This document shows positions 49,431-62,141 of a stretch of 64,000 bases of DNA, one piece after another. Source of the DNA: Caprimulgus europaeus (taxonomy: Eukaryota > Chordata > Aves > Caprimulgiformes > Caprimulgidae); NCBI GenBank assembly GCA_907165065.1, contig OU015528.1, forward strand, positions 40,725,515-40,789,514, written 5' to 3'. Made by a program: the position numbers and the translations under genes. The notes under the pieces are model-generated. The model did no database searches. It saw only the letters and a list, made by a program, of their open reading frames with translations, and was not told the origin of the DNA. Positions within the stretch are counted from its first letter, which is position 1, and every line of letters starts with the position of its first letter.

Positions 49431-52400
49431 AATTGCATTCAGTTTTATATTTGTGACTTGCTTTAAAAAACAGTTTTAAAAGTATTTTTGCAGGTTTTAT
49501 TACAGTATATGAACAGTATGAAAAAATAATTTCAGTAAAAATTTTTTAAAGTATAATTGCTACTGCTTACCTGGGTCCCATTAGAATTTACAATCCTATA
49601 TTTAGCAGTTATAAAGAGACATATGAATCATTCAATATTTTATGTTGCTTAGAATTTAGTTGACACTTCTTATTACACTACTAGCTGGGGAGGGGTATTT
49701 GTTAAGTTGCTCATGTTTTTCCTTGAAGGTGCTTCAAAGCTTAGCATGTCACACACTGTTACTAGCCTCATGCATATTGTCTCATTTTTTTTTTTTTTTA
49801 AGAAAGTATCTGAAGGAAGTAAAACTGCAGCTTGATATCTCAAGCAACGAACAATAGTACACTGGGTCAATACTCAAAATGGAGAGTCACTTACAAGAAT
49901 GGCAACTTAAAGAGTATATTGAGTATATGTGGACCATTTCATAGAATCATTATAGGCATTTTTTCCTATAATTTCAATTATAGGCATTTTGCTTGTCAAA
50001 CACCATAATGTTGTGCTTAGTCAAAATCAAACACCTTGCTCAGAAATTGGGTTGAAATTAAAATTCTTTCAGAAGGAGAAATGAGAAGTATAAGAAACAT
50101 TCTTCAAACTTTTTGCATAAATAAAAAAAATAAGATCTCACCCCTGAAAGGTTTTAGAGATAGGAAAATGTAGGCCTTAAGATTGATTTAAATGAAAACA
50201 CAGGATTGCCTTTGTCAGAATGTTTTGTTTGTTTGTTTGTTTTAAATTCAAAATAGATTACACTTAAATCTTTCTTGTTTTGCAATAGACTGTTTTGCAT
50301 CTCCATGTCCTTAGTGCCCCAAGATGCTGCCTGGAGAACTTACACAGTCTCCAGCCTCAGAGGTTTTCAGCATCCTGAGGTTTCTTCCAGCCTGAGTTAT
50401 ACTGCGCTTTTATAAGGAAAGCAATGGAAAGATAAACATAACACACCTTGTCCCCAGAACTGGAAAGATATCTATCAGAATGCATGGATTCTATGCACTC
50501 TAGTGATGAGAAAAAAACTAATCAAGTGCCTGCTGACTTTTAAAAAATATCTGTTAAATGAACAACAAGAATTGTTACCTGGAGTTTAATGTTTCCTTGG
50601 ATAATTTCTTTTAAGTATAGTGAGGTAGATCTGACATCTCATTGCTTGATCACTTAGACCATTGTGTTGGTGCTGTTTATCATAACTAGGCAGCCTGACC
50701 TTTTAAGTCAGCTTAAAAGGCAAAACAAGCCAGATTCACTGCCACATCTTTCGGAAATTACAATAAATCCACTGTGAGATCTCAAAGCTGAGCCTGCATT
50801 TGAACAGAGAAATGCCTGCCTTTCGCTACTCTGATAGTAGGACAGCTACTAACACTAAAAAGAAAGACATTCTCTTGTCTTCCAGTTATGTTTCCAATGG
50901 TTCAAAGTTGAAGACTTTGCAAGGTCTTTATAAATTCATAACAAAAAGTGGAGCAATTAAAGGACTTTATCTATTCAGCAGACAATGCAGGCAGGGATAG
51001 GAAATGAATCAATCAGAATTTGACCAAATTGTCACAGACATGGTCTTATCTTTCTCCATGACTTTCCCTAAACATTTCTTTCCCTCACTAATGGCATGTT
51101 TTTAAAATATGAAAGGATGGATAGAAGTATTTCTCCGTGACCTGAAGATGTACTCTAAAGATATAGATGCAAAATTGCTGATTACAGAATTATTTTTTTT
51201 TTAAACTTGACCTAATGTACAATGATTTTCCTCTAAAACTTAGTATTTGATGGCAGCTCCTGATTTCAAGGGAATTGGAGAGTATCGTAAGATAAGAAAA
51301 TAAGAAAAAATATCTCATCCAAAAAACTGAGGAGAGGCTATTTTTATCATGTAGAAAATAAAAATGGAAGAAATTTATACCTGCAACTGGTATTAATACT
51401 AAAGGGATGATATCCTTATGGAGAAAATGGATGAAGGTGACCTTAAAGTTAGACAGAATGACCTTTCTGAATTGTTTTCAACATCTATTACTTGCTATTC
51501 CATTTCAGGATTTCATTCCATTTCTTTCTAGGTTTTATAAAAAAAAAAAAAACAAGTGAGTCCAAGGGAGCCAGGAAATACAAAACAGTTGCAATTTTCA
51601 GCACAACATTCAAATTGACAATCTGAAGAGAAAAAAATAGCCTATGTGCAGCAGGAAATGAAATAAGAAAAGATGTCCTTTTGTGCAACTGTTGTTTCTT
51701 TCTCAGTCACTATAGACGTTTCTGAAAAAGTCTGGCAATACAGTGGAAAAAAGCTGTCTGATCTGAAACACATGAAAATCATCTTTTCATTGGGAGACTA
51801 AATAGCCAGGAAACAAAAGTAGACCAATTTATGAGTTTTTGTCCACTGCCCTCAAAGGTGGTTTAGATTCTAAGGGACTCTTTTATAATAGAAAGTGCTG
51901 TGCAACACAAAAGGATAACCAAGCAGAAGGTGTGTATACAAAGTAGCACAGGACCGCTTTGTATCACAGAGAAAATAATCTAATATAGGTCTTAAGAGCA
52001 GTATCACTAAACCAGAATAGGGTCATACTCGTGCTAATAAATCCTGCCAAGCTCAGCCTGGTCACAGACCTCTGACTGCAGAGGTATCAAAGTTGTTGCT
52101 AGAGCATTCATTCCATGATATGATGCTCCTGTAACTAAAATTTTATTTGTATTTCTTCTGGATCAAGCCCAGAAAACCAAATATAATTTCCTCTTTATTT
52201 CTTTTGTAGGTAAAACTTTGAAACAGAAGTTTCCCGTATATAATTTTAAGACCCAGACACCGAAGAATCTTCAGAAATAAATAAATTTCCTAGGTGTCCG
52301 GTAAACATGTGTGTGTAAAAATATTCTGTGTTGTAGCTATATGCAATTTATTGTTGCTAAATAGAAAAATGCTGTAAACAACTATTTTGTTAGTGTAAGT

Positions 52401-54663
52401 GTTTATTTTTCCCTTAGTAATTAATACTTGAGTGGAGTACATGATGAAATGTGGGGTTTTTTTCCACAGTCTTGATTTTAACAACTACTTATCTTATTAG
52501 CTGGCTTTTAGTATATAGATGTTGCATAAACAAATTCTCCCTAGAATATGTATTTGAAAAATCCAGATTTTTATTTCAGAAAAATAGTTGATCTCTGTAA
52601 GATACGGTATTTGCTAGCAAAAGCTGTGAAGGAGAGTATCTACACATTCAGTAACAATTTCTCCATTTAAGTTGCCTGAGATAAAGAAGTCACATGGCAA
52701 TAGTTCATTACAAGTTATGTAACTCTTGCTAATTCAAAGCACTGATCTCCCAGTTTTATGTGTATTTCTGTCATGCCTCACAAGGGAGAGATTAAAGCAA
52801 TCCAAGCAGAGCTCATATTTTAATTGTATTTCAGTGTAATAACAAAGATAAATATTTAGCCAAAGCTTATTAAAAAATAAAATGCAAGGACTTAAAAAAT
52901 ATTTCTGAGACGAGGTTTGAGGTGGGGTTTTTTGTTTGCTTGTTTAGGTTTTTTTTTCCTATTTGTATTAGGGGTTTTTTGTTTGTTTTATACTTACGTG
53001 AAATTTGTATTGTGATAGCCAAGGAATAAATGACAGTTAAGAAATCAGTCTTTATTTCAGTTAAAAGTGATTACCTAGGTATTATAGGTGATTTTAAGTC
53101 ATCCTCCTCCCCATCCCACCTACAGTTTTCTATTTCAACAGACAATGTTTTCAAAGGATGTAGTGCTCAAGAGGCTGCATATTTGTTGAATTATGTTGTG
53201 TTTCAGTCATTATTGAAGTGAGAAAAAGCAAAACAAACCAAGTGCTGTCATGTCTCTGCATTTCTTCAGCTATTCTGGATTCCCACAAGAGAAAACAGGC
53301 ATGCTATCACCCTGTTGTCCAAGTCCAGTTTGCCATGACAGAATAATATAACTGTGGAATGCTCGTCATTGGCATAAAGTACTCGAGATATAATAGCTGA
53401 ATAAAGAATCAGCACTTCTACACTTATGACAGCTGATTCATTACTGCAAGCTCTTTCAGAAAGCACTTCCAATATCTTCATATCCTAAACTTTTCTGTGC
53501 CTAAAATACTTCCCTGACATTAATTATTTCCTTTTCTTTCTGAACTTCCTATGCCGCCTTTGATATCACTTCCTTGGAAACACATACAGAGAATAAAGGA
53601 CCGAACTAGTGACAATTCTCCAGAGAATTCTCCACACCAGCTTCACCACATTGTGCTATCTATTCTAGCTTTTAATTTGTTTGAAATAATGTAATTTCTC
53701 AGTGTTTATTTACAGACAGTTATTTATCTAAGTCTAACATGCAGATATAATTCTTAATCACACTAGAATAAAGGCAAACTGGAGAATATAATTTCCACAG
53801 ATTGCCAAAACACTTTTGATAAGGGAAACCAATCAGCCCTAACATAAGAACAGAGCACATTAGAAGTGTGAAGATGTTTGCACACCAAAATAACTTGCTT
53901 AAAGGTAGGAAACAGGTGGTAGGAGTACATTTTGAGTCTCCCCACAGTCAGCAAAGAAATATTACCAGAAAGGTCTGAGCTGGGATCTGTACCAATACAC
54001 ATAACCATGCGTAATATAGCAAAACAGACGGAGGAGTGAAGCTTGCTGATGAGTCTATCTCACATTAGAGTAAAGATAAAGGCAGACTTTGAAGACTTGT
54101 AGAAGCATCTTGTAAGATTGACTGACTCAGGGGTAAAAAGTCATATGAGGCTTAAGGCAGAGAAACATAGTGACTTATATGGAACAACCACAGCTTTACA
54201 TATTATCTTTACAAGAGTTGATGAAATGATCTCTATTCACCAAGAAAACAGCCTTGGCGGGAGTCAATTTTCCAGTAATGATATTTAGGAAGAAAAGGGG
54301 TTTTTTTTATTATTCATTTTATTTCAAGTTATTTTTTTACCGAGTAGACTCTACTACAAATCTGTACTGGGGTCCTTACCACAGCCAGATATGGAGTAAT
54401 ACTTTCCTGTGTAAGGTACAGGATTAAATCTCTTTTTGGAAGGATTTTAAAAGAATACAGGACATATATAAAACACGAGAGAACAGGTGGCCAACACAGA
54501 GATGACCGAGAAGTTTATAAAGATTTTATTTTTTATTATTGTTGTTAAATAATTTTATGTATCCCAGTACCATGCTACATATACCATGTCGTGTGTAAAA
54601 TTGTATCCTGTCATATTTTTTATTCTATATTCAGTAGAATGTTAAAGGCAGCTTCTACAGAAT
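49431..54663. other. Unique AT-rich noncoding DNA, no gene seen
   Basis: No exon, LTR or LINE recognised over 5.2 kb. Simple sequence includes T- or A-runs near 49785-49801, 51538-51553 and 54300-54309, a TTTG repeat at about 50223-50243 and a T/G-rich stretch at 52921-52990. The open frames have no domain. Confidence 0.5.
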
Positions 54664-55816
54664 TGTGGTGGGTTGACCCTGGCTAGATACTGGGTGCCCA
54701 CCAAAGCCCACTCTATCACTCCCCCTCCTCAAATCGGCAGGGGGAGAAAATTATAACGAAAAGCTCGTGGGTGGAGATAAGGACGGAGAGAGATCACTCA
54801 CCAATTACTGGCACGGGCAAAACAGACTCGACTTGGGGGAAAAAAACAAATTTACTTTATTACAAATCAAAATCGGAGGAGAATGAGAAGTAAAACCAAA
54901 TCTTAAAACACCTCCCCCATCCCTCCCTTCTTCCCGGGCTTAATCTCTTTCCCGATTTTTCCACCTCCTCCCCCCAGCAGCACAGGGGGACAGGGAATGG
55001 GGTTGGGGTCAGTTCATCACAAGGTGTTTCTGCCGCTGCTTCCTCCTCAGGGGGAGGTCTCCTTCCCCCGCACCAGCGTGGGGTCCCTCTCACGGGAGAC
55101 AGTCCTCCACCAACTGCTCCAGCGTGAGTCCTTCCCATGACTGACAGCTCTTCACGAGCTGCTCCAGTCTGGGTCCATTCCATGGGGTGCAGTCCTTCAG
55201 GAAGGGACTGCTCCAGCGCAGGTCCCCCATGGGGTCACAAGTCCTGCCAGCAAACCTGCTCCGGCGTGGGCTCCTCTCTCCACGGGCTACAGGTCCTGAC
55301 AGGAACCTGCTCCAGCGCGGGTTTCCTGCGGGGTCACAGCCTCCTTCGGCATCCACCTGCTCCGGCGTGGGGTCCTCCACGGGCTACAGGTGGTCATCTG
55401 CACCACCATGGACCTCCAGGGGCTGCAGGGGGACAGCCCGCTTCACCCTGGTCTTTCACCACAGGTTGCGGGGGGGAATCTCTGCTCCGGCGCCTGGAGC
55501 CCATCCTCCCCCTCCTTCTTCACTGACCTTGGTGTCTGCGGAGTTGTTTTCTCTTACATCTTCTCCCTCCTCTCTCCAGCTGCAAAGTGTGCCGCTTTTT
55601 TTTCTCCCTTCCTTTTTTTCTTTCTTAATTATGTTATCACAGAGGCGTTACTGATTGGCTCGGCCTTGGCCAGCGGCGGGTCCCTTCTTGTAGCCGGCTG
55701 GCATTGGCTGTGTTGGGTCAGACATGGGGAAAGCTTCTGGCAGCTTCTCTCACAGAAGCCACCCCATGTCCCCTCCCCCACTGCTACCAAAAACCTTGCC
55801 ACGCAAACCCAATACA
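54664..55816 (-). mobile_element. Solo LTR, family 1, younger copy with target duplication
   Basis: About 1.15 kb in reverse orientation, from TGTGGTGGGTTGACCC to GCAAACCCAATACA. It is bounded by an exact 5-bp direct repeat AGAAT at 54659-54663 and 55817-55821, the expected signature of integration by an ERVL-type element followed by LTR-LTR recombination. On the minus strand a CCAAT box lies at 55654-55658, a TATA-like AT-rich segment just downstream (about 55620-55640), and AATAAA at 54856-54861. It is GC- and CpG-rich compared with its surroundings and less decayed than the copy at 41599. The long frames here (to 155 codons) come from this GC-rich LTR and encode no known protein. Confidence 0.92.
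55060..55510 (-). repeat. Minisatellite inside LTR family 1 (- copy)
   Basis: Seen on + as CTGCTCC cores at 55114, 55159, 55208, 55256, 55307 and 55357, at intervals of 45, 49, 48, 51 and 50 bp; a further unit lies near 55483. The unit matches the array in the copy at 41599-42741. It lies between the putative promoter and the poly(A) signal. Confidence 0.82.
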
Positions 55817-58800
55817 AGAATAAAGGCTGAAATTTCCCATTTTATTTTCTGTTTACCACACCTTGAGGATTAGGCTTTGTACAAAGACAGGTACAGAAAC
55901 TTGTAATTTATGACCCTCACTGCAGTTTATGCAGGACATAACTTACAGGTTAGTGTTTTCAGAATTTCAACTATCTGTCCATGCCCTGCAATGGGAAATT
56001 AGGTATCTGTAGGATTTTGCTAGGATAAATTTACATGTGCAAGGAATTGAAATACTTTCACACCGTACAAGGATTCTGAAAATGTAATTTTAGATGTTAT
56101 TGCCTAAATCCCCTTGTAAATCTACACTTAGTGCTGTACTGACATAGTGTCATTTGGATTACAAAAAAATACATCAACTCAAACTTTATTTTTTGAAATT
56201 CCAAATGAACTATGCATATTTTCATATGAACGATACATATTTAAGAATATGAAAGTAGATCTCACCAAAGTTTTATAAAATAGATCAGTGACAATAATAG
56301 GCAGCAGGTATACATGCTATACTAACTAATGGCAGATTTTTATTTTTTTTTTTCCTATTTCATTACTTAGCATAGGAGCAAATCCTGGAAAAGATTTTGT
56401 CTCTCTGAGCAATTATGGCAAGAAATTATTTTGGGTCTGCTGTAAAAATGCCAAGAAATGCAATAGTTTGTCTCAGAGAGCATGCTGACCTGCATGTTAA
56501 GACAAAATGCTGATCTTCTTTTTCCCTAATTCATACTTAAAACTGTATTTTAAAGGGCATTAAAATAACTACAACTCTCTATAAAGAAGAAAACAAAAAG
56601 TTTAATGTAAAGAAACCATAACAGGTTTTACTAGGGAAAAAGAAACCAAACAAAAAAACAAACAAACCACAAAGTCTGTGACTTTTTATAAGATACAGCT
56701 TACATTTATATGCTAAAATCCAATTTCCATTTGCTATTGCTATTCACATTTATAAATAAAAATACTTTGCAACATCTTTCTTGTTTAAAATGCCTGAACA
56801 TTGAAAGATTAAAAGGTAATATGAGTGTCATATCTGACAAGTGACCAAGATATTTAATGCTCAAGAAAATATACTTAAAAGTTATGAAAATGTATGTGTC
56901 TTTCTTTTGTTTTCAGGAATGAACTGAGATTTTTCTGCAATCATACCTAAAATGCTCTCTCCTAAGAGAAAATGAGAATCTCTCAGCTTTTTCTGAGACA
57001 CATCTATATAAAAGTATTATTTTGTACTTATGGTAACATAACATGCCAAGAACCCCAGGTCACTTCCCTCTCACTTCACACTGAAATATCTGAGCCACTT
57101 TAATGTTGGCATCCTCCAGAGATGAGGTTTCAATAATTTTTAATCAATTTTTGCCAATACAGTATATTTAAAATCTTCAGTCAAACATGAACTGGAGCAG
57201 GAGCCTTAGGAATGTAATAATTTTTACTATATTTAAACACATCATTGAAGTGAACTTGAAATAATAAAACAGTAAGAAAACCAACCCCATAGTGTCAGAA
57301 GTTTGAGATTCACTGAGACTTGACATCTTTTTTTGCAAGGATATTTTACTTGATTGTGTGAAATGGAAGGAGTGGCATTGCATGTTTCTGTTTGGGTTTT
57401 TTTATTTCTTAAAAAAAAAAAAAGAGATTACAAAGACATGACAGTTCTTAAATGTACTTAATAAAGGCTGTATAAGGTAGATGCACTGTTGCCTCGGTTG
57501 TGAAATTTTGTCTATACATGGCAAACTCTGAACTGCAAAACTTCTGTTATTCCATTAATTTTAAACCTAACTTCTTTCATAGTCAGGCTAGATTCCATCT
57601 TTTGTTTAATGCTTTTTTGACTAAGTCTTCATGTTTGAGTAAGAAAGAAACACATCAGATCTTGACGTACCTTAACTTCATTTTAATTATCACTGTCATC
57701 TAACAAAATGGCAAGGAGGTTATGATGTACCTGTGGAAAACAATGTGAAATATGAAATCAAATAACATTTTCCTGGAGGTAGACTGTGCAATATGACACT
57801 ATCACAAAATAAAACCTCCAAATTCATGTCTACACAATACTAATCCAAACTCTCCTTCCTCCAGGTTTTCTTCTTTTGTTTTTGCTAAAATTAGATTTCT
57901 TTTGAAAGAAAACTGTAGGATACTAAATTAGCACTGTGACAGTTGCTAATATGCAATTCCATTAAACAGATACAAATATCATTTATACTAATACAAATGA
58001 GTGTGGTTTTGTACACAGGAGAATTTAAATGATTAAGATAGATCCAGGTGCATTGAAACAATCATAACAGATAGCATTAATGTAGCCAGTCTGTTGACCA
58101 TTTATTTTTAGCAGCACAGCTTCCCAAAGGCAAAAATCCCAGCTAAGAAGATCGAAGAGGCTTTGCATTCAGCAGATATGCAGGTGTGGTTAAAACTTAA
58201 GTTTATCTGCTGAACTCACTTAAAATATAAACTTTTTTATTTAATCAAATTAGGAGAACTGTATCAAACTAAAATATACTAGTAAAGAGGGGTTTTGTTT
58301 ACATTTTTTTTGCCTTTAGAAAAATTGTTATAGAAACCCACAAAAGTTTTTCTCAATATTTTTAGGAATCTGCAAAAATTACTAAATTGCTAAAAAGTAC
58401 ATTATTCAAATCAGAAAATAATCTACAAAGAAAACCTGGGTTTCTGTTGAAAACAGAAATTTTTGAAATGGATGGGATTGAATTCAAGATGAAGGTAACT
58501 AAATGTTGACGTTAAAATGAAAGCTAAGTGTGTAAATTTCCATTATAATTAGTGGTAATCTCACTCGGACAAGATATTTACTTTCCGGTCAACTGAGCAG
58601 CTAAGATATCTGTCTGGAACTGAATTCTACTGAAAGTATTAATACAATTTTGGTTTTCATTAGTATGATACCTTAAAAAAATCATACAAATATTGCATTT
58701 AATTTACTTATGTCAACCATGCTCCATGTCACTATGTCAACCAACACAGCAAAAATTTAACTGAACTAAATTTTACATAATATGTACAGAATAATGATTA

Positions 58801-59258
58801 TGCATAACACCATAAAATATTTGGTAAAATATTTAAGTACATACAAGTTGCTACTCTATAAAAGTGACTCATCAAAGCCACTTCCAGCAAATCAATATAA
58901 TAGCTTAAATCTGATTTTCTGTTCATTAAATCAAACTCTTTTTATGGAATATTCTCATTTAATGTATCATTACAGAAAGATATCTTTGTTAAAAAAAAAT
59001 GTGTATTGCAAGTAGTTCACATTTAAATCATTGTCATCAATTATTACTACTATGCTACTCCATGATTATTAGAAATATTCTGTATTGCTGTTCAGATGAC
59101 ATCAATTGCTTACTATACTCCTACTCTCATACAAATGACCATATAATAGAGCTACTTGACTTTCAGAGACAAAGAGTATCCCAATTCAAACTATTCTTTT
59201 CAGAATTGTAGTTTAAATTCTGCAAAATTAATATAAAAAAATAATCTAGTTTCACTGG
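55817..59258. other. Unique AT-rich noncoding DNA, no gene seen
   Basis: No exon or repeat family recognised over 3.4 kb. A-rich stretches occur near 56640-56670 and 57409-57424. Confidence 0.5.
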
Positions 59259-60000
59259 TGTTGCAGATGGAATGAGTGATGCACTTCCCTCATAAAAGAA
59301 GCATTACCCTCTATTTCTATATAACAGTGAGTTAACGAAGTTCAATAGTAAATGCAACAGTGGTTTAACAAGATTTAATGGCAAAGTACAGTTGATTATT
59401 TACTGCATAGAGAACAAGGTCAGACAAAACTATCAAGGAGAACCTCTCACTGAGTAATGGCATTCAGAAAGGACCCCTCCTTGCTTTCTAAACTCCTTCT
59501 CAAAGGGGAGTCCAGGTGTGGCTGGATCCAATCCTAGCCCCAGACTTGGTCAATGGTGTCTGTTTATATCTTTTGATATTTGTGCACTATCAGTCCTTTA
59601 TGCAACTTAGCTAAGATTTCAAAGTTTCAGTGCTTATTCACAATTCACTTACCAAGTATCTGATGTGATAAGGATTCTCTCAACCTCGAGGAGTAACCCT
59701 GAGAGGTGTCCATACTTAAGGGGAGATCCTGGCATGCAGTCCACTGTCATTTCAGGAGGGCTCAATGTGCTGTCCACTATTTATGGAGTAAGATAATTTA
59801 TTTATAGTCATATTTACATACTAGCCATATTTTAGATGGCACATGCTCAACTAGCCCTCAGTTGCTGAACAAGATTTATAGCCCTTAGCTATTATGTTAT
59901 ATGTCTCCCAAGAGTTTGACTTAAACTAGATTCAGCCACCACAACCGCCATTGGTGGTTATTACTTGAGGAGCAGTTGGATTGGGGAGCACGCTACCACA
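59259..60000 (-). mobile_element. LTR-like element on the minus strand
   Basis: The right end reads ACGCTACCACA (minus strand TGTGGTAGCGTG), like an LTR 5' terminus. A TATA-like CTATAAAT lies on - at 59874-59881, about 120 bp inside, as in a U3 promoter. The body (ACTGCATAGAGAACAAGGTC, GAGTCCAGGTGTGGCTGGATCC) resembles, from memory, LTRs dispersed in neoavian genomes. The left boundary is uncertain (about 59259) and no matching target duplication to ATTAA (60001-60005) was found at that point. No coding sequence adjoins it. Confidence 0.55.
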
Positions 60001-60250
60001 ATTAAAACCAACCATACTTTACAAATTTCTGTTTAGAAATTTTTAAATCTAGAACATGTAAAGAGCTATATGCAAAGAACTATAATAAATATAGCACTGA
60101 GACTGGTAGCATAACTATGATTAAAAATTACATGGGATCTTCCCAATGTAAGAATATATTTCCAGGTGCTCATACCTTCCAGTATTTGAACTAAAGTTTT
60201 GCACAGTAGTTATCTACTTCAGTAAACATTTTTATTTATGTCTTTTTATT
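60001..60250. other. Unique spacer
   Basis: AT-rich DNA with nothing recognised. Confidence 0.5.
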
Positions 60251-60886
60251 TTAACATTTTTCTAAGGTGAGGCAAAAAACCCAATTTTTTTTCTCCAGAC
60301 TAAACAATCCCAGTTCCCTCAGCTGCTCCTTATAAGACTTGTTCTCCAGCCCCTTCATCAGCTTCTTTGCCCTTCTTTGGACATACTCCAGCAACTCAAT
60401 GTTATTCTTGTTATGAGGGCCCCAAAACTGAACACAGTATTTGAGTTGTGGCCTCACCAGTGCCGAGTACAGGGGCACAATCACTTCCCTACTCCTGCTG
60501 GCCACACTATTTCTGATACAGGCCAGGATGCTGTTGGCCTTCTTGGCCACCTGAGCACACTGCTGGCTCTTGATCAGCCAGCTGTCGACCAACATCCCCA
60601 GGTCCTTTTCTGCTGGGCAGCTCTGCAGCCACACTTCCCCAAGCCTGAAGTGTTGCGTGGGGTTGTTGTGACCCAAGTGCAGGACCCGGCACTTGGCCTT
60701 GTTAAACCTCATACAATTGGCCTCGGCCCATTGATCCAATCTGCCCAGATCACTTTGCAGAGTCTTCCTACCCTCAAGCAGATCAACACTCTTGCCCAGC
60801 TTGGTGTCATCTGTAAACTTACTGAGGGTGCACTCAATCCCCTCATCCAGGTCATTGACAAAGATACTAAACAGAGCTGGCCCCAA
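60251..60886 (-). pseudogene. CR1 ORF2 RT fragment with altered FADD box
   Basis: An open frame of about 211 codons. Motifs: [15 protein letters not shown]; then [10 protein letters not shown], with FTDD at 60806-60817 in place of the usual [36 protein letters not shown] and [16 protein letters not shown]. The last 12 or so residues are non-CR1 read-through to a stop at 60251. The Met at 60886 lies inside the GSVLGPVLF region (Val in relatives) and is not a real start. The frame has no stop, but the copy lacks the endonuclease, most of RT and the 3' end. Confidence 0.88.
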
Positions 60887-60940
60887 AACTGAGCCCTGGG
60901 GAACACCACTTGTGACCAGCCGTCAAGTGGATTTCACAGA
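60251..60940 (-). mobile_element. CR1 LINE internal fragment without 3' tail
   Basis: Reverse-strand CR1 covering the end of RT and most of the ORF2 C-terminal region, from about 60940 (CTGGTCACAAGTGGTGTTCC) to about 60285. Beyond LFSLEKK the sequence is no longer CR1, so the 3' UTR and repeat tail are missing. Confidence 0.9.
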
Positions 60941-62036
60941 ATATTGTCTAACAATCACAAAAAATCTCTTTGTTGGGATATTTACTATATGACATTTGCG
61001 TATACATCAGAAATTATATACTGTTATCTTTCAGACTTTCCTAAGTGACTACATATGCATCCATGACAGTACTTATGAAACTAATCTATCACAGAAATGC
61101 AGAGATTAGTCTCTAAAATAAGTTTAGTGACACTGGAGCACACAAAAAAGAGCATCCTCACTGGATTCACATTTCTAAACATGTTTTCCTTTGGTAGGGG
61201 CATCCCACTCACAACTTCCTTTAAATATTCCATCAGCTGTGTCAAAAGTTATGAGCACATAATATAATCTCTAGTGGAAGCAAAGAAAATTTTATCAAAG
61301 GTTGTAGTATTGGGTTTTGATCACCAGCCCAGAAATGTGATCAATCTGGTTCAAGAGAATGATTTATTTTCCTCTAAAAGTCCACTCTACATAAAATCTG
61401 AATGATAGAGTTCCATTAATGCTCCTGATCCTTCAAGCATTTCTTTATTGTTGCTTACTTTATCCACTGTATCAGAAACAGGTCAACACAAAACATTGAC
61501 ACATTTCTGAAACTGAGGTTAAACAGATAATAGATTACTATTCTTAGCTTGACACTGATCAGGGTTCAGGAGTGAAAAGGGAAAGACTCAGGTATAATAT
61601 TTGAGTTCTTCCCACTCCAAATCCTCTTGAAATGAAATCAAATCAAATTGTAGGTCAAGCTTTTTATAACTAGCATTTATTCCATTCTGTAATTCTCCCA
61701 GATAAATATTTCAGCAACATTTAAGCAACCTTTTTTTTTGTTTTAGAAGAAGAAAAATAGAGTGTAGTCAGCTTGGCTGTCTATGAGTGTGGTGTATAAA
61801 AAGTTTTGCAATTTGAAAAGAAACACTTGTAACTTATTCCTTATAAATATGTATTTCCATATAGAGATTACAATTTTAGGAAAATAAGTGACCATAACAG
61901 TTAAAAAAAAAGAGAGGATAAAAATGAACAACCATACAAAAATCAACTCTTCCATCTCCAAGTAAATCAAATAATTCAACATCAAGATATGAAGTCTACA
62001 TGTCCTTCTGATGAAAGCATACTATGGACAGCTGAA
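60941..62036. other. Unique AT-rich noncoding DNA, no gene seen
   Basis: About 1.1 kb with no recognised feature apart from a T-run near 61731. Confidence 0.5.
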
Positions 62037-62141
62037 AGAATCACAGAATCACAGAATCACAGAATGTGAGGGATTGGAAAGGACCTTGAAAGATCATCTA
62101 GTCCAATCCCCCTGCCGGAGCAGGAACTCCTAGATGAGATT
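62037..62141 (-). mobile_element. CR1 3' tail, extreme 5' truncation
   Basis: About 105 bp with three CACAGAAT units, then GGGATTGGAAAGGACCTTG and CTGCCGGAGCAGGAACTCC. Same subfamily as 4388-5893 and 49333-49430. Only the 3' UTR is present. Confidence 0.93.

Noticed and set aside
55137..55830. Overlapping frames of 129, 155 and 146 codons
   Set aside because: They lie inside the GC-rich solo LTR of family 1, in several frames of both strands, as expected where stop codons are rare. The peptides are low-complexity products of the minisatellite.
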